DNA from: Actinomycetales bacterium
GTDB taxonomy: Bacteria; Actinomycetota; Actinomycetes; Actinomycetales; JAHECE01
Reading direction: 5' to 3'
Length of the DNA stretch: 5,729 bases
Assembly (NCBI GenBank): GCA_024641895.1
Contig: JAHECE010000170.1
Span: forward strand, 1 to 5,729
Numbering within the stretch: the stretch's first letter is position 1; every line of letters starts with the position of its first letter. The notes below the pieces were generated by a model. It was not told the DNA's origin. It saw nothing but the letters and a program-made list of their open reading frames with translations, and made no database searches. Position numbers and translations under genes: made by a program. Below, piece after piece: positions 1 to 5,729 of this stretch.

Positions 1-898
1 GCTCCGCGATCCTCGCGCCGGGTGCGTCCTTCTGCCCGGCCTTGTGGAGCAGGTATTGGGCCACTGCCTGAAGGCCCAGCGTGCGAGCGAGGAAGGTGGA
101 CCCCCCGGCGTCGCCCACGCCTTCGACCATCGACAGCATGTGCAGCTCGCCGGCCGCACCGCGGAACCCCCGCATAAGGCGCCCTTCCTCGACGATTCCT
201 GCCCCGAGACCGTTGCCAGAAAGGATCATCACGGCGTGGTCCGAGCCGCTGGCCGCACCCTTCCAGCGTTCACCGAGAATGGCGAGGTTGGCATCGTTCT
301 CGACGAGGACGGGCCACGTCCTTCCCGCACCGAGTGCGGCGCGCAGGTCGATGTCGTCCAGGCCAGGGATGTCGGTATTCGGCCACAGCACACGTCCGGT
401 TCTGTCAACTGGCGCGGGTACACCGACAGCGACGGCGAGGACACGCTCGGGCTCGACGCCGCCCTCAGCGAGCACCCTGTCGATCAGTTCCTTCGCGCCT
501 TCCACGAGCCCGGTTACGCGTGGGTGCCTTCGTGGGGCGATGCGGGAGGCCGTGCTCACCGCCTCGCCGCGGAGGTCGCAGAGGTGGACGGTCACGGCTT
601 TCGCAGCCAGGTCCACGCCGACGACGAGTCCCGCTCGCGCTTCGAACGCGTAGGTCCGGGACGGACGGCCAAGTCCCGACGGCACTCGAGACGGTGTCGC
701 CTCGACCTCCCGGACCAGGCCTTGTGCCATGAGGTCGTCGCACACCGCGTGAGCGCTCACCCGAGACAGGCCGGTGGCGGTCATGATTTCCGAGGCCGTG
801 AGGGAAGGAGCGTTTCGCAGGGCTTCCAGCACCGCGGCGCCGTTCAGGCGACGGATCAAGGGGACACCTGCAGGATGGGTTGCGCGCTCGATTGCCAC
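1..898 (-). CDS. ROK-family transcriptional regulator (C-terminus beyond left edge)
   Basis: Predicted sugar-responsive DNA-binding regulator in the cytoplasm; 299 codons are present and the frame stays open to base 1. Seen: an N-terminal winged-helix region at about residues 14-65 (helix-turn-helix around ASEIMTATGLSRVSAHAV), a GLGRPSRTY linker (75-83), then the ROK actin-like fold starting at LVVGVDLAAK (91-100). Further ROK motifs are ENDANLAILGE (200-210), a glycine-rich SGNGLGAGIVEEG (227-239) and FRGAAGELHM (245-254). The start is GTG at 898-896, the first start codon after an in-frame TAA at 937-935, with GGAGG (907-903) four bases upstream. Oddities: the usual glycine before the conserved His is missing, the family's CxCGxxGCxE zinc motif does not follow it, and the N-terminal Gly-Gly phosphate motif is replaced by LAAK, so sugar-kinase activity is unlikely. 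It lies downstream of pulA in the same direction, after strong hairpins, and has its own apparent promoter. The ligand is unknown. Confidence 0.88.
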   Translation of the reverse strand, partial: MAIERATHPAGVPLIRRLNGAAVLEALRNAPSLTASEIMTATGLSRVSAHAVCDDLMAQGLVREVEATPSRVPSGLGRPSRTYAFEARAGLVVGVDLAAKAVTVHLCDLRGEAVSTASRIAPRRHPRVTGLVEGAKELIDRVLAEGGVEPERVLAVAVGVPAPVDRTGRVLWPNTDIPGLDDIDLRAALGAGRTWPVLVENDANLAILGERWKGAASGSDHAVMILSGNGLGAGIVEEGRLMRGFRGAAGELHMLSMVEGVGDAGGSTFLARTLGLQAVAQYLLHKAGQKDAPGARIAE

Positions 899-912
899 GA
901 GACCTCCGGCTC

Positions 913-930
913 GGTCGGACGGGTCCGACC
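913..930 (-). promoter_or_regulatory. Perfect GC-rich palindrome in the leader of the ROK gene
   Basis: Eight-base arms GGTCGGAC (913-920) and GTCCGACC (923-930) flank two bases. It lies five bases upstream of the GGAGG ribosome-binding site. As RNA it would form a seven-base-pair stem with a four-base loop; as DNA it could be an operator. Which role applies cannot be told from sequence. Confidence 0.45.
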
Positions 931-932
931 AG

Positions 933-960
933 ACTTAATAAAGTTCCTGACGCCAGTGTA
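933..960 (-). promoter_or_regulatory. Probable ROK-gene promoter (-10) with an adjoining AT-rich operator
   Basis: On the minus strand a TACACT hexamer (960-955) resembles a -10 box. No convincing -35 lies 17 bp upstream. Ten bases later comes ACTTTATTAAGT (944-933), an imperfect palindrome with 10 of 12 positions symmetric. It would cover roughly +4 to +15 of the transcript, a good place for repression. Its AT-rich dyad form resembles known ROK operators (general family knowledge), so autoregulation is a reasonable inference. The whole element recurs upstream of the LacI-type gene at 5266-5293. Confidence 0.45.
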
Positions 961-980
961 GCCTCACCCGACCGGACCGC

Positions 981-1003
981 CACCCTCGACCGCTCGAGGG
1001 GTG
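981..1003 (-). terminator. Second hairpin after pulA
   Basis: CCCTCGA (983-989) pairs with TCGAGGG (994-1000) around a CCGC loop. CAC (981-983) can pair further with GTG (1001-1003) if one base is bulged. It follows the larger hairpin at 1007-1049 by three bases. There is no T-tract, which is common for actinobacterial terminators. It probably backs up the main pulA terminator. Confidence 0.45.
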
Positions 1004-1006
1004 ACG

Positions 1007-1049
1007 AGGAGCGCCTGGGCCGGGATTGGTCCTCGGCCCAGGCGCTCCT
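1007..1049 (-). terminator. Strong transcription terminator of pulA
   Basis: A perfect 16-base-pair inverted repeat (1007-1022 with 1034-1049, arm AGGAGCGCCTGGGCCG) encloses an 11-base loop. It begins 23 bases past the pulA stop codon. The stem is very G/C-rich and no T-tract follows, so this is a stem-only terminator or an RNA 3'-end stabiliser. It separates pulA from the downstream ROK gene, which supports separate transcription of the latter. Confidence 0.75.
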
Positions 1050-1072
1050 GGTCGTTGGCGGCTAAGCGCGTG

Positions 1073-4000
1073 TCAACTGGCTGGGCCGCCTCGGATCTCG
1101 AACACCGCCGTAGTGCGTGCTGGAACGGTGAAGGTGCCAGAGCCGCGGTCGAACCGCGACTCCTTTACCCTCGGGTCTGCTCCTCCGCGCTGGACGGTGC
1201 TGAGCTGCGCGTTGGAGCGCCGGAGCCCCTCAGCGTTGAAGCTCTGAACCTCGTCGGTGGCGTTGAAGATCACGACGACGCCGTTCAGGCGCCGGTCGAG
1301 GTCGTCACCGGTGGTGTCGTCGAGGTGCATGACGATCAGACCCGGCCTCTGGTCGGGGCCGGTGTTGAGGAACCGGACCTTCTGCTGCACCTGCTCGGCC
1401 GTGGTGAGGTCGAAGAGGGGGCTGGAGTCGGCGATCTGGAGCAGGTCGCGGAACCGCGCGGCCGAGGCCTCGATGTCGTTCTGGCTCGGTCGCAGGCCTG
1501 GGTCGGCGAGCAGCGGTTGCATGAACGGCCACTTGTCCTCGTTGTCCCATGCCGGCGGCAGCCCGACGCCGAAGTTGTTCGTCTGGTAGCTCCAGTCGAG
1601 GAGGTTGAAGTGGTCTCCTGAGTCGTAGCTGTTGCGGTCGAGGGACTTCGAGCGGAGGGTGTCGGTGCCGGCGTGGAAGAACGACACGCCCTGTCCCAGC
1701 GCCACGGTCGACAGAGCCAGCTGCTGCATCCGCACCCGGTCCGCCATCGAGGTGCCCGGCGGCAACTTGAAGAGGCTGGAGTCGTACAGCGTCTCGTTGT
1801 CGTGCGCCGAGACGTACAGGACGTTCTCCTGCGGGTCGCCGGTGTACCCGGCGGGCTGGCCTCCGTACGGCACCTGAGCGCCGGTCACGGTCGCGCCCGT
1901 GCGGTCCACGAGGGTGTACCCGGCGAGGTTCCCGGCCAGACCGACGCGGATCTGGTCCATGGACAGCAGCAACCGTTCGCGCTGCGCAGCCTCGTCCCCG
2001 TTCGCCTCTGCGCCGTTGGGGTCGGTGTACAGCCCGGAGCCGAAGCCCTGGACCCGCGGGTCCTCGTCGAACGGTCCACCGCCGCGCACGGCGTCGCGCA
2101 GGCGGTCGCTGAAGGTCCCGATGCCGGTCCCGGCCATGTTCACCTGGGTGGCCTGGACGAAGCGGGCGTTGTCGGCGACCTCACCGAAGTTCCAGCCCTC
2201 GCCGTACAGGTAGATGCGCGAGCCGTCGACCCCGTCCTTCTCCGGTGTCAGTGCGTCGAGAGCCTCGCGCACGGCCAGCAGGTTGTCCCGCGAGTGGTGC
2301 CCCATCAGGTCGAAACGGAACCCGTCGATCTTGTACTGAGTCGCCCACGTGACGATCGAGTCGACCATCAGCTTCTCCATCATGGCGTGCTCGGTTGCGG
2401 TGTTCTCGCAGCAGCTCGAGGTCGCGATCCTGCCGTCTTCGAGCAAGCGGTGGTAGTACCCCGGCACGACGCGGTCCAGCACGGACTTCTCACCCTGTCC
2501 GGACTGCGCGGTGTGGTTGAAGACCACGTCGTTGACGACACCCAGGCCGATCGCGTGCAGACCCTGGACCATGGCCCGGTACTCCAGGATCCGCTGGGCG
2601 CCCTCCGGTTCGGTGGCGTAGCTGCCCTCGGGCGTCGTGTAGTGCCACGGGTCGTAACCCCAGTTGAAACCGTCTTCCGCGCGGGTTTCGCCGACCGCAG
2701 CCTGCTGCCCGGGGGAGTCCGGCGCGACGTCCGGGATCTGCGGTATGGCTTGCTCCGACCGGATCTCCTCGATCGAGGCGATGTCGAACGTCGGCAGCAG
2801 GTGCACGGTAGTCAGGCCCGCCCGCTGCAGCTGGCGGAGGTGACGCATGCCGTCGCTGCCGCGCTCGGTGAACGCCATGTACGTGCCCCGGTACTCCTCG
2901 GGAACCGTCTCATCCGAGATGGAGAAGTCGCGCACGTGCAACTCGTAGACGTCGATCTCCTCCGGCGTCGACGGAGCGACCGTGCTCACGCGGTTCCAGC
3001 CGCGCGGCTCGAGGTCGTCATCGGCGAGTTTGATGAGTTGGCTCTTGGTGGAGTTGGCCGCGAGGCTCACGGAGTAGGGGTCGGTCACCACGTTGTGCTC
3101 GACCTGACCCGTCGAGGGCACGTAGACCTCGACGTCGTAGAGGTAGTAGCGGCCCTCTGCGCTGGCTTCGACCGTGGTCGACCACACTCCGGACTCCGGC
3201 GCCAGCGTCATCTCGACAGCCTCGGTCGGCTCGCCGACGGCCGAGGTCGGGTCGTCGTACAGCCGCAGGGTGACCGACCGCGCCGTCGGAGCCCAGAGCC
3301 GAACCACCGGCGAAGCGCCGTCGTTCCAGACCGGGCCGAGCGCGACCTCGGCGGCGGCTCCGGCGTAGAGGTCGTCGAGGACACCCGGGATCTGGAGACC
3401 AGTCGCGTCAGACACGTCGCCGACCTGGCTGGACACCGCGATCTGGCCCTTGAGCGCCTGCGCGACGTCTACGCCGGTGGGGACGCGGAGCGCCGCGTAC
3501 TGGGCCAGGTGCGGCCACTTCTGAACCAGGTCGGCCGGCAACGCGCCGCTCACCCACTCCAGCGGCACGGCCTCGCCGCCCTCCACGCCGTTCTCACCGA
3601 ATTCCAGCCCACCCTCAGGCGCGGCATGCAAGCTGTATGTCGCGCTGGCGTCATCGACGTCCCAGGCGATCGTGTCTGCCGTCAGCCAATGCGCGTGCTC
3701 CTGCGTCAGGCCGCCGCTCTCGCCGATCCCCTCGCCGGTCGCCGTCACCAGGTGGGTCGCGTGGTCATAGCTGAACGTCACCGGTGAGGCGGCGCTGATG
3801 ACGAGGGGGATGTTCGCGCCCCCTTCTGCGCCGTCGACGCCGAAGCTGACGTCCCAGGTGCCGTTGAGGGTGACCTTGTATTCCCAGGAACCCACAGGCA
3901 CATCGAACGTGCCCGTCCAGACACCGTCGCCGTCGGAGTCGGTGAGCTGTGTGGTCGAACACCCTGGCTGCCAGTCCCCGGGGCAACCGAGTTCGCTTTG

Positions 4001-4126
4001 AAGGCTCCCTGCCACGGTGATGCTACCGGGTACGGGGACGTGGTCAGCTAGTGCCGCGGTCGGAGATAGGAGTCCGCTGAACAGGGCGAACGCCCCCGTC
4101 AGCACGACTGGACGCGAGGGTTGCAT
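1073..4126 (-). CDS. pulA: Secreted type I pullulanase (GH13), 1017 aa
   Basis: Debranching enzyme that hydrolyses alpha-1,6 links in pullulan, amylopectin and limit dextrins, acting outside the cell. Domains by eye: signal peptide 1-27 (cleavage after ALA; no lipobox), X25-like starch-binding module about 34-130 (ITVAGSLQSELGCPGDW), pullulanase N2-type region about 137-255, CBM48 about 256-355, TIM barrel about 390-820, and C-terminal DUF3372-type domain about 860-1017. Catalytic motifs are complete: FNWGYDP (487-493), DVVFNH (533-538), GFRFDLMG with nucleophile D606, YGEGW with acid/base E643, and SAHDNE with D776. The SSCCENTATEHAMM stretch and C-terminal domain place it with Klebsiella-like/limit-dextrinase enzymes rather than shorter Bacillus ones. 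No cell-wall sorting signal or other anchor is visible at the C-terminus, so it is probably released. ATG 4126 has GGAG (4134-4131) four bases upstream and follows an in-frame TAA at 4192-4190 with no other start between. It lies 86 bp after the LacI-type gene and ends before strong hairpins. Confidence 0.97.
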   Translation of the reverse strand: MQPSRPVVLTGAFALFSGLLSPTAALADHVPVPGSITVAGSLQSELGCPGDWQPGCSTTQLTDSDGDGVWTGTFDVPVGSWEYKVTLNGTWDVSFGVDGAEGGANIPLVISAASPVTFSYDHATHLVTATGEGIGESGGLTQEHAHWLTADTIAWDVDDASATYSLHAAPEGGLEFGENGVEGGEAVPLEWVSGALPADLVQKWPHLAQYAALRVPTGVDVAQALKGQIAVSSQVGDVSDATGLQIPGVLDDLYAGAAAEVALGPVWNDGASPVVRLWAPTARSVTLRLYDDPTSAVGEPTEAVEMTLAPESGVWSTTVEASAEGRYYLYDVEVYVPSTGQVEHNVVTDPYSVSLAANSTKSQLIKLADDDLEPRGWNRVSTVAPSTPEEIDVYELHVRDFSISDETVPEEYRGTYMAFTERGSDGMRHLRQLQRAGLTTVHLLPTFDIASIEEIRSEQAIPQIPDVAPDSPGQQAAVGETRAEDGFNWGYDPWHYTTPEGSYATEPEGAQRILEYRAMVQGLHAIGLGVVNDVVFNHTAQSGQGEKSVLDRVVPGYYHRLLEDGRIATSSCCENTATEHAMMEKLMVDSIVTWATQYKIDGFRFDLMGHHSRDNLLAVREALDALTPEKDGVDGSRIYLYGEGWNFGEVADNARFVQATQVNMAGTGIGTFSDRLRDAVRGGGPFDEDPRVQGFGSGLYTDPNGAEANGDEAAQRERLLLSMDQIRVGLAGNLAGYTLVDRTGATVTGAQVPYGGQPAGYTGDPQENVLYVSAHDNETLYDSSLFKLPPGTSMADRVRMQQLALSTVALGQGVSFFHAGTDTLRSKSLDRNSYDSGDHFNLLDWSYQTNNFGVGLPPAWDNEDKWPFMQPLLADPGLRPSQNDIEASAARFRDLLQIADSSPLFDLTTAEQVQQKVRFLNTGPDQRPGLIVMHLDDTTGDDLDRRLNGVVVIFNATDEVQSFNAEGLRRSNAQLSTVQRGGADPRVKESRFDRGSGTFTVPARTTAVFEIRGGPAS

Positions 4127-4186
4127 GTCACTCCAGGGGCAGGCCCGGCGTTCGCCTTTGACGCTGGGCGGTGCGGTCAGGCAATC

Positions 4187-4204
4187 GGGTTAACGGGGTT
4201 AACG
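4187..4204. repeat. Tandem GGGTTAACG repeat, candidate pulA operator
   Basis: Two exact adjoining copies of GGGTTAACG (4187-4195 and 4196-4204) each contain the palindrome GTTAAC. GCAAT occurs on both sides (4181-4185, 4204-4208), and a related GGTTC-AG-GAACC dyad (4210-4221) overlaps the LacI-gene stop codon. The cluster lies in the only non-coding DNA upstream of pulA, 61-78 bases before its start codon. I infer a regulator site or part of a pulA promoter; no clear -10/-35 pair was found. One copy supplies the stop codon just upstream of the pulA frame. Confidence 0.4.
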
Positions 4205-4212
4205 CAATGGGT

Positions 4213-5235
4213 TCAGGAACCTTCGCCGCTGCTGGCGGCGCGCCGGATCCGTCGTTCACCCGTGACTGTCCTCGGGACACTGATCACGACCCGTGACCGT
4301 GCCCGGCCTTCCAACGTGCCGTCGAGCAGGACGCGTGCAGCGGCTCGGCCCATCTCGCGAGCGGGGAACGCCGAAGTGGGGAGCACGTTGTCAACATCCG
4401 CACGGCCGTCGTCCTGGACGATGACCGACACGTCCTGAGGCACCCGCAATCCGGATCCCTCGACCACCTTCCGGACGACCGCGACGGCTCGAGGGTTGAG
4501 GCACACCATCGCGGTCGTTCGTCGGGCGCCAGGCCCGTTGACGAGCAGCCGGCGGAGCTCAGCCTCGGCGCTGCCGCCTCCCGGAGGAGCAACGTCCACC
4601 TGTCCTGACACGTGCAGGCCAGCGCCTTCCAGGCTCGAGGTCCAGATGGCAGCGGCGACAGCCAGGCCGTCCGACACGACCGCGACCTCGTGATGTCCGC
4701 GCTCGGCCAGCACTCCTGCCAGCGCCCGGGCGGCAGGTTCCGATCCCGGCACGACTCGTTGACACCGGTGGGCTTGATCACCCGGCCTGCCGTCGTCGAG
4801 TGTCACAACGACAGTCGACTCGGGCAGTCGGAGGTTCCACTCGTCGAGCGCCTCGCTCCGGGCGATGCACGCAACGCGATGCCGAGGGACACGCGCGAGC
4901 GTGGCAGCGACTCCTCTCACCTCGTCGCCATCGGCACCCACAGGGACGACCGCGACCGCGTGATCCGCGTGTGACGCCTCCTGCAGCACACCACCCAGCG
5001 CGTCATTTAGGAGTCGTCGCGGAGCCTTCGTGTCGACGACCACGGTAAGCCATCCCAGCTCATAGTTCTTCTCCACTACCTGGTAGCCCAGCTCGCCAGC
5101 GGCTGCCCGAACCCGCTCTGCCGTTCCTGTAGAGACGCGTGTCCCGAAGCGCTCCGATAGGACCAGGGAGACGGTGGCCGACGACACGCCCGCGTGCGCC
5201 GCCACGTCCTGGATTCGGATCCTGCCTTCTGCCAT
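4213..5235 (-). CDS. LacI-family transcriptional repressor, divergent hinge
   Basis: Predicted sugar-responsive repressor of 340 aa, the usual family length. Seen: a typical N-terminal helix-turn-helix (RIQDVAAHAGVSSATVSLVL, residues 7-26), the RVRAAAGELGY helix (41-51), then a periplasmic-binding-protein-like sensor domain from about 63, with MVCLNPRAVAVVRKVVEGSGLRVPQDVSVI (243-272) and the late family signature PTSAFPAREMGRAAARVLLDG (286-306). Odd: the stretch after ELGY usually holds a hinge helix of the form PNxxARxL, but here it reads QVVEKNYELGW and is a few residues shorter. ATG 5235 is the first start after an in-frame TAG at 5253-5251; a weak GGTGG lies seven bases upstream. It is co-directional with pulA and 86 bp upstream of it, so pulA is the likely target. 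Palindromes in its own promoter suggest autoregulation. The inducer is not predictable; maltose or maltodextrin is a guess from context. Confidence 0.93.
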   Translation of the reverse strand: MAEGRIRIQDVAAHAGVSSATVSLVLSERFGTRVSTGTAERVRAAAGELGYQVVEKNYELGWLTVVVDTKAPRRLLNDALGGVLQEASHADHAVAVVPVGADGDEVRGVAATLARVPRHRVACIARSEALDEWNLRLPESTVVVTLDDGRPGDQAHRCQRVVPGSEPAARALAGVLAERGHHEVAVVSDGLAVAAAIWTSSLEGAGLHVSGQVDVAPPGGGSAEAELRRLLVNGPGARRTTAMVCLNPRAVAVVRKVVEGSGLRVPQDVSVIVQDDGRADVDNVLPTSAFPAREMGRAAARVLLDGTLEGRARSRVVISVPRTVTGERRIRRAASSGEGS

Positions 5236-5265
5236 CGAACAGCCACCATCCTAGTAGAGATGAGC

Positions 5266-5277
5266 CCTTGATTAAGG
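5266..5277. promoter_or_regulatory. CTTnATnAAG palindrome downstream of the LacI-gene -10
   Basis: CCTTGATTAAGG is symmetric at 10 of 12 positions. It lies exactly ten bases downstream of a CACACT -10-like box on the minus strand, the same form and spacing as at 933-944 before the ROK gene. It probably overlaps the first transcribed bases, where a bound protein would block initiation. The binding protein is unknown; ROK or LacI-type are the local candidates. Confidence 0.45.
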
Positions 5278-5287
5278 CCCTGTCGAT

Positions 5288-5316
5288 AGTGTGCGTGACG
5301 GAACGCATCACGTCAA
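5288..5316 (-). promoter_or_regulatory. Probable sigma-70-type promoter of the LacI-type gene
   Basis: On the minus strand TTGACG (5316-5311) matches five of six positions of the -35 consensus. After a 17-base spacer comes CACACT (5293-5288), a weak -10 with three of six matches. CACTAT (5291-5286) with a 19-base spacer is an alternative. Transcription would start near 5281 and give a leader of about 45 bases before the ATG at 5235. It may also supply transcripts of pulA, because no terminator is visible between the two genes. Confidence 0.5.
5292..5307. promoter_or_regulatory. LacI-type operator candidate inside the promoter spacer
   Basis: TGCGTGACGGAACGCA has five-base outer arms (TGCGT/ACGCA) and a central CG, with 12 of 16 positions symmetric. 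Length, central CG and arm type fit classic LacI-family operators. It occupies the spacer between the -35 and -10, so binding would block RNA polymerase. Autoregulation by the adjacent LacI-type protein is the simplest inference. The half-site AACGCA recurs at 4201-4206 before pulA. Confidence 0.5.
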
Positions 5317-5321
5317 GGGCG

Positions 5322-5621
5322 TCACTCGTGCGATCGCCGTTCCGGTCTAGGGCGCCTCGGCTGGTCTGACCGCTCGTCGCCCGCGTGTTCACAGGCACGG
5401 AGCCATGGCTTGGCGGGCTGGCCCTTGCCCGCCGGCCGGTCGCGGATCAAGAGCCCAACGTCCTCCCCCGGCAGGGACGCCTCGGATCGGGGGATCAGTG
5501 CCCATTTGGGGTCCGCGGGAGCGGGTCGGGGCCGAGCTGGATTCGGAGCTTCGGCGCCACCTGATCCCGGGAGACGCTCGGCGATCGGCTGCTCCTGCCG
5601 TGACGTCGTACGGTCGGTCAT
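5322..5621 (-). CDS. Unrecognised 99-codon ORF, doubtful
   Basis: I do not recognise this product. It would be a soluble, Pro/Arg/Glu-rich protein with no membrane segment or motif; the most protein-like stretch is DPKWALIPRSEASLPGEDVGLLI, about residues 37-59. Points in favour: same strand as the other genes, its stop lies just before the LacI-gene -35, and its ATG overlaps a TGA in another minus-strand frame that is open to the right edge, an ATGA arrangement often seen between coupled genes. Points against: low-complexity composition, a weak ribosome-binding site, and the same frame also stays open upstream to 5729, so this ATG may be internal or the ORF fortuitous. Confidence 0.2.
   Translation of the reverse strand: MTDRTTSRQEQPIAERLPGSGGAEAPNPARPRPAPADPKWALIPRSEASLPGEDVGLLIRDRPAGKGQPAKPWLRACEHAGDERSDQPRRPRPERRSHE
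5412..5433. terminator. Hairpin in the region upstream of the LacI-type gene
   Basis: GGCGGGC (5412-5418) pairs perfectly with GCCCGCC (5427-5433) around an eight-base loop, and two G-T pairs could extend it. No T-tract follows on either strand. It may end transcription of a gene beyond the right edge, or be a chance GC-rich pairing. It lies inside the doubtful 5322-5621 ORF and argues mildly against that ORF. Confidence 0.3.
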
Positions 5622-5729
5622 GCCGACACCGCCGGATACCTGCTTGCCGACCGATGCTCCACCTGCAACGCATGGGGTGTCTCGGGGGACGGTGTGGCAG
5701 CGGTGCGGGCCGGGCGAGAGGCGGGCCAG

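Larger units (their letters stand above)
5317..5729. other. Right-end region without a confident gene
   Basis: All six frames were read. Besides the doubtful ORF at 5322-5621 there are fragments only. A plus-strand frame at about 5608-5729 reads HADTAGYLLADRCSTCN, with a CxxC pair but no start codon. A minus-strand frame is open from 5729 to the TGA at 5620-5618. A plus-strand frame is open from ATG 5405 to the edge but is low-complexity. No tRNA, transposase, recombinase or direct-repeat boundary was seen. Confidence 0.4.

Noticed and set aside
44..961. 305-codon open frame on the plus strand
   Set aside because: It is antisense to the ROK gene, which has a clear domain match, start and ribosome-binding site. 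The antisense translation shows no family signature.
1114..1129. Near-copy (12 of 16) of the LacI-type operator, TGCGTGCTGGAACGGT
   Set aside because: It lies in the last codons of pulA, encoding part of the TVPART stretch, and is not palindromic. Chance similarity is the simpler explanation.
1673..3787. 704-codon open frame on the plus strand
   Set aside because: It lies entirely antisense to pulA, whose motifs are complete. High-GC codon use creates long antisense frames, and the translation is Val/Arg/Leu-rich without any recognisable domain.
4612..4974. 120-codon open frame on the plus strand
   Set aside because: It is antisense to the LacI-type gene, has no recognisable motif and fits GC-driven open frames.
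5301..5346. Distant inverted repeat GGAACG/CGTTCC
   Set aside because: The six-base arms are over 30 bases apart and the left arm is already part of the 5292-5307 dyad; arms this short are expected by chance.
1..5729. CRISPR array, insertion sequence, tRNA or phage-type module
   Set aside because: No regularly spaced repeats, transposase or integrase motifs, terminal inverted repeats or tRNA-like cloverleaf were seen. The window reads as an ordinary carbohydrate-use locus, not a defence or mobile system.

Overview
The window looks like chromosomal DNA from a high-GC Gram-positive bacterium (Actinomycetota, perhaps a Micrococcales-type polysaccharide degrader; the family is a guess). The support is strongly G/C-ending codons, a GTG start, a secreted multidomain pullulanase and flanking LacI- and ROK-type regulators. 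All three confident genes lie on the minus strand, so transcription runs from right to left.

From right to left: 5317-5729 holds no gene I can assign with confidence, only a weak 99-codon ORF (5322-5621) and a hairpin. 5236-5316 is a promoter/operator region with a good -35 and two palindromes. 4213-5235 encodes a complete but divergent LacI-family repressor. An 86-bp gap follows, with a tandem GTTAAC-containing repeat. 1073-4126 encodes a complete secreted type I pullulanase, PulA (1017 aa). Then come two consecutive hairpins (terminator), a second promoter/operator region, and from 898 to the left edge the first 299 codons of a ROK-family regulator.

The genes form a small regulated starch/pullulan-use locus. 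PulA is exported and cuts alpha-1,6 branch points in pullulan, amylopectin or limit dextrins. The LacI-type protein probably senses a resulting sugar and controls itself and pulA. The ROK protein is a second candidate sugar sensor. No transporter or intracellular glucosidase lies in the window.

The most interesting signal is regulatory. The presumed promoters of the two regulator genes, about 4.3 kb apart, share a 28-bp element, identical at 19 of 28 positions counted by eye. It consists of an ACACT -10-like box, exactly 10 bp, then a 12-bp CTTnATnAAG-centred palindrome. This suggests one protein controls both regulators. Both regulators are also unusual: the LacI protein lacks a recognisable hinge-helix motif, and the ROK protein lacks the family's zinc-binding cysteine motif.
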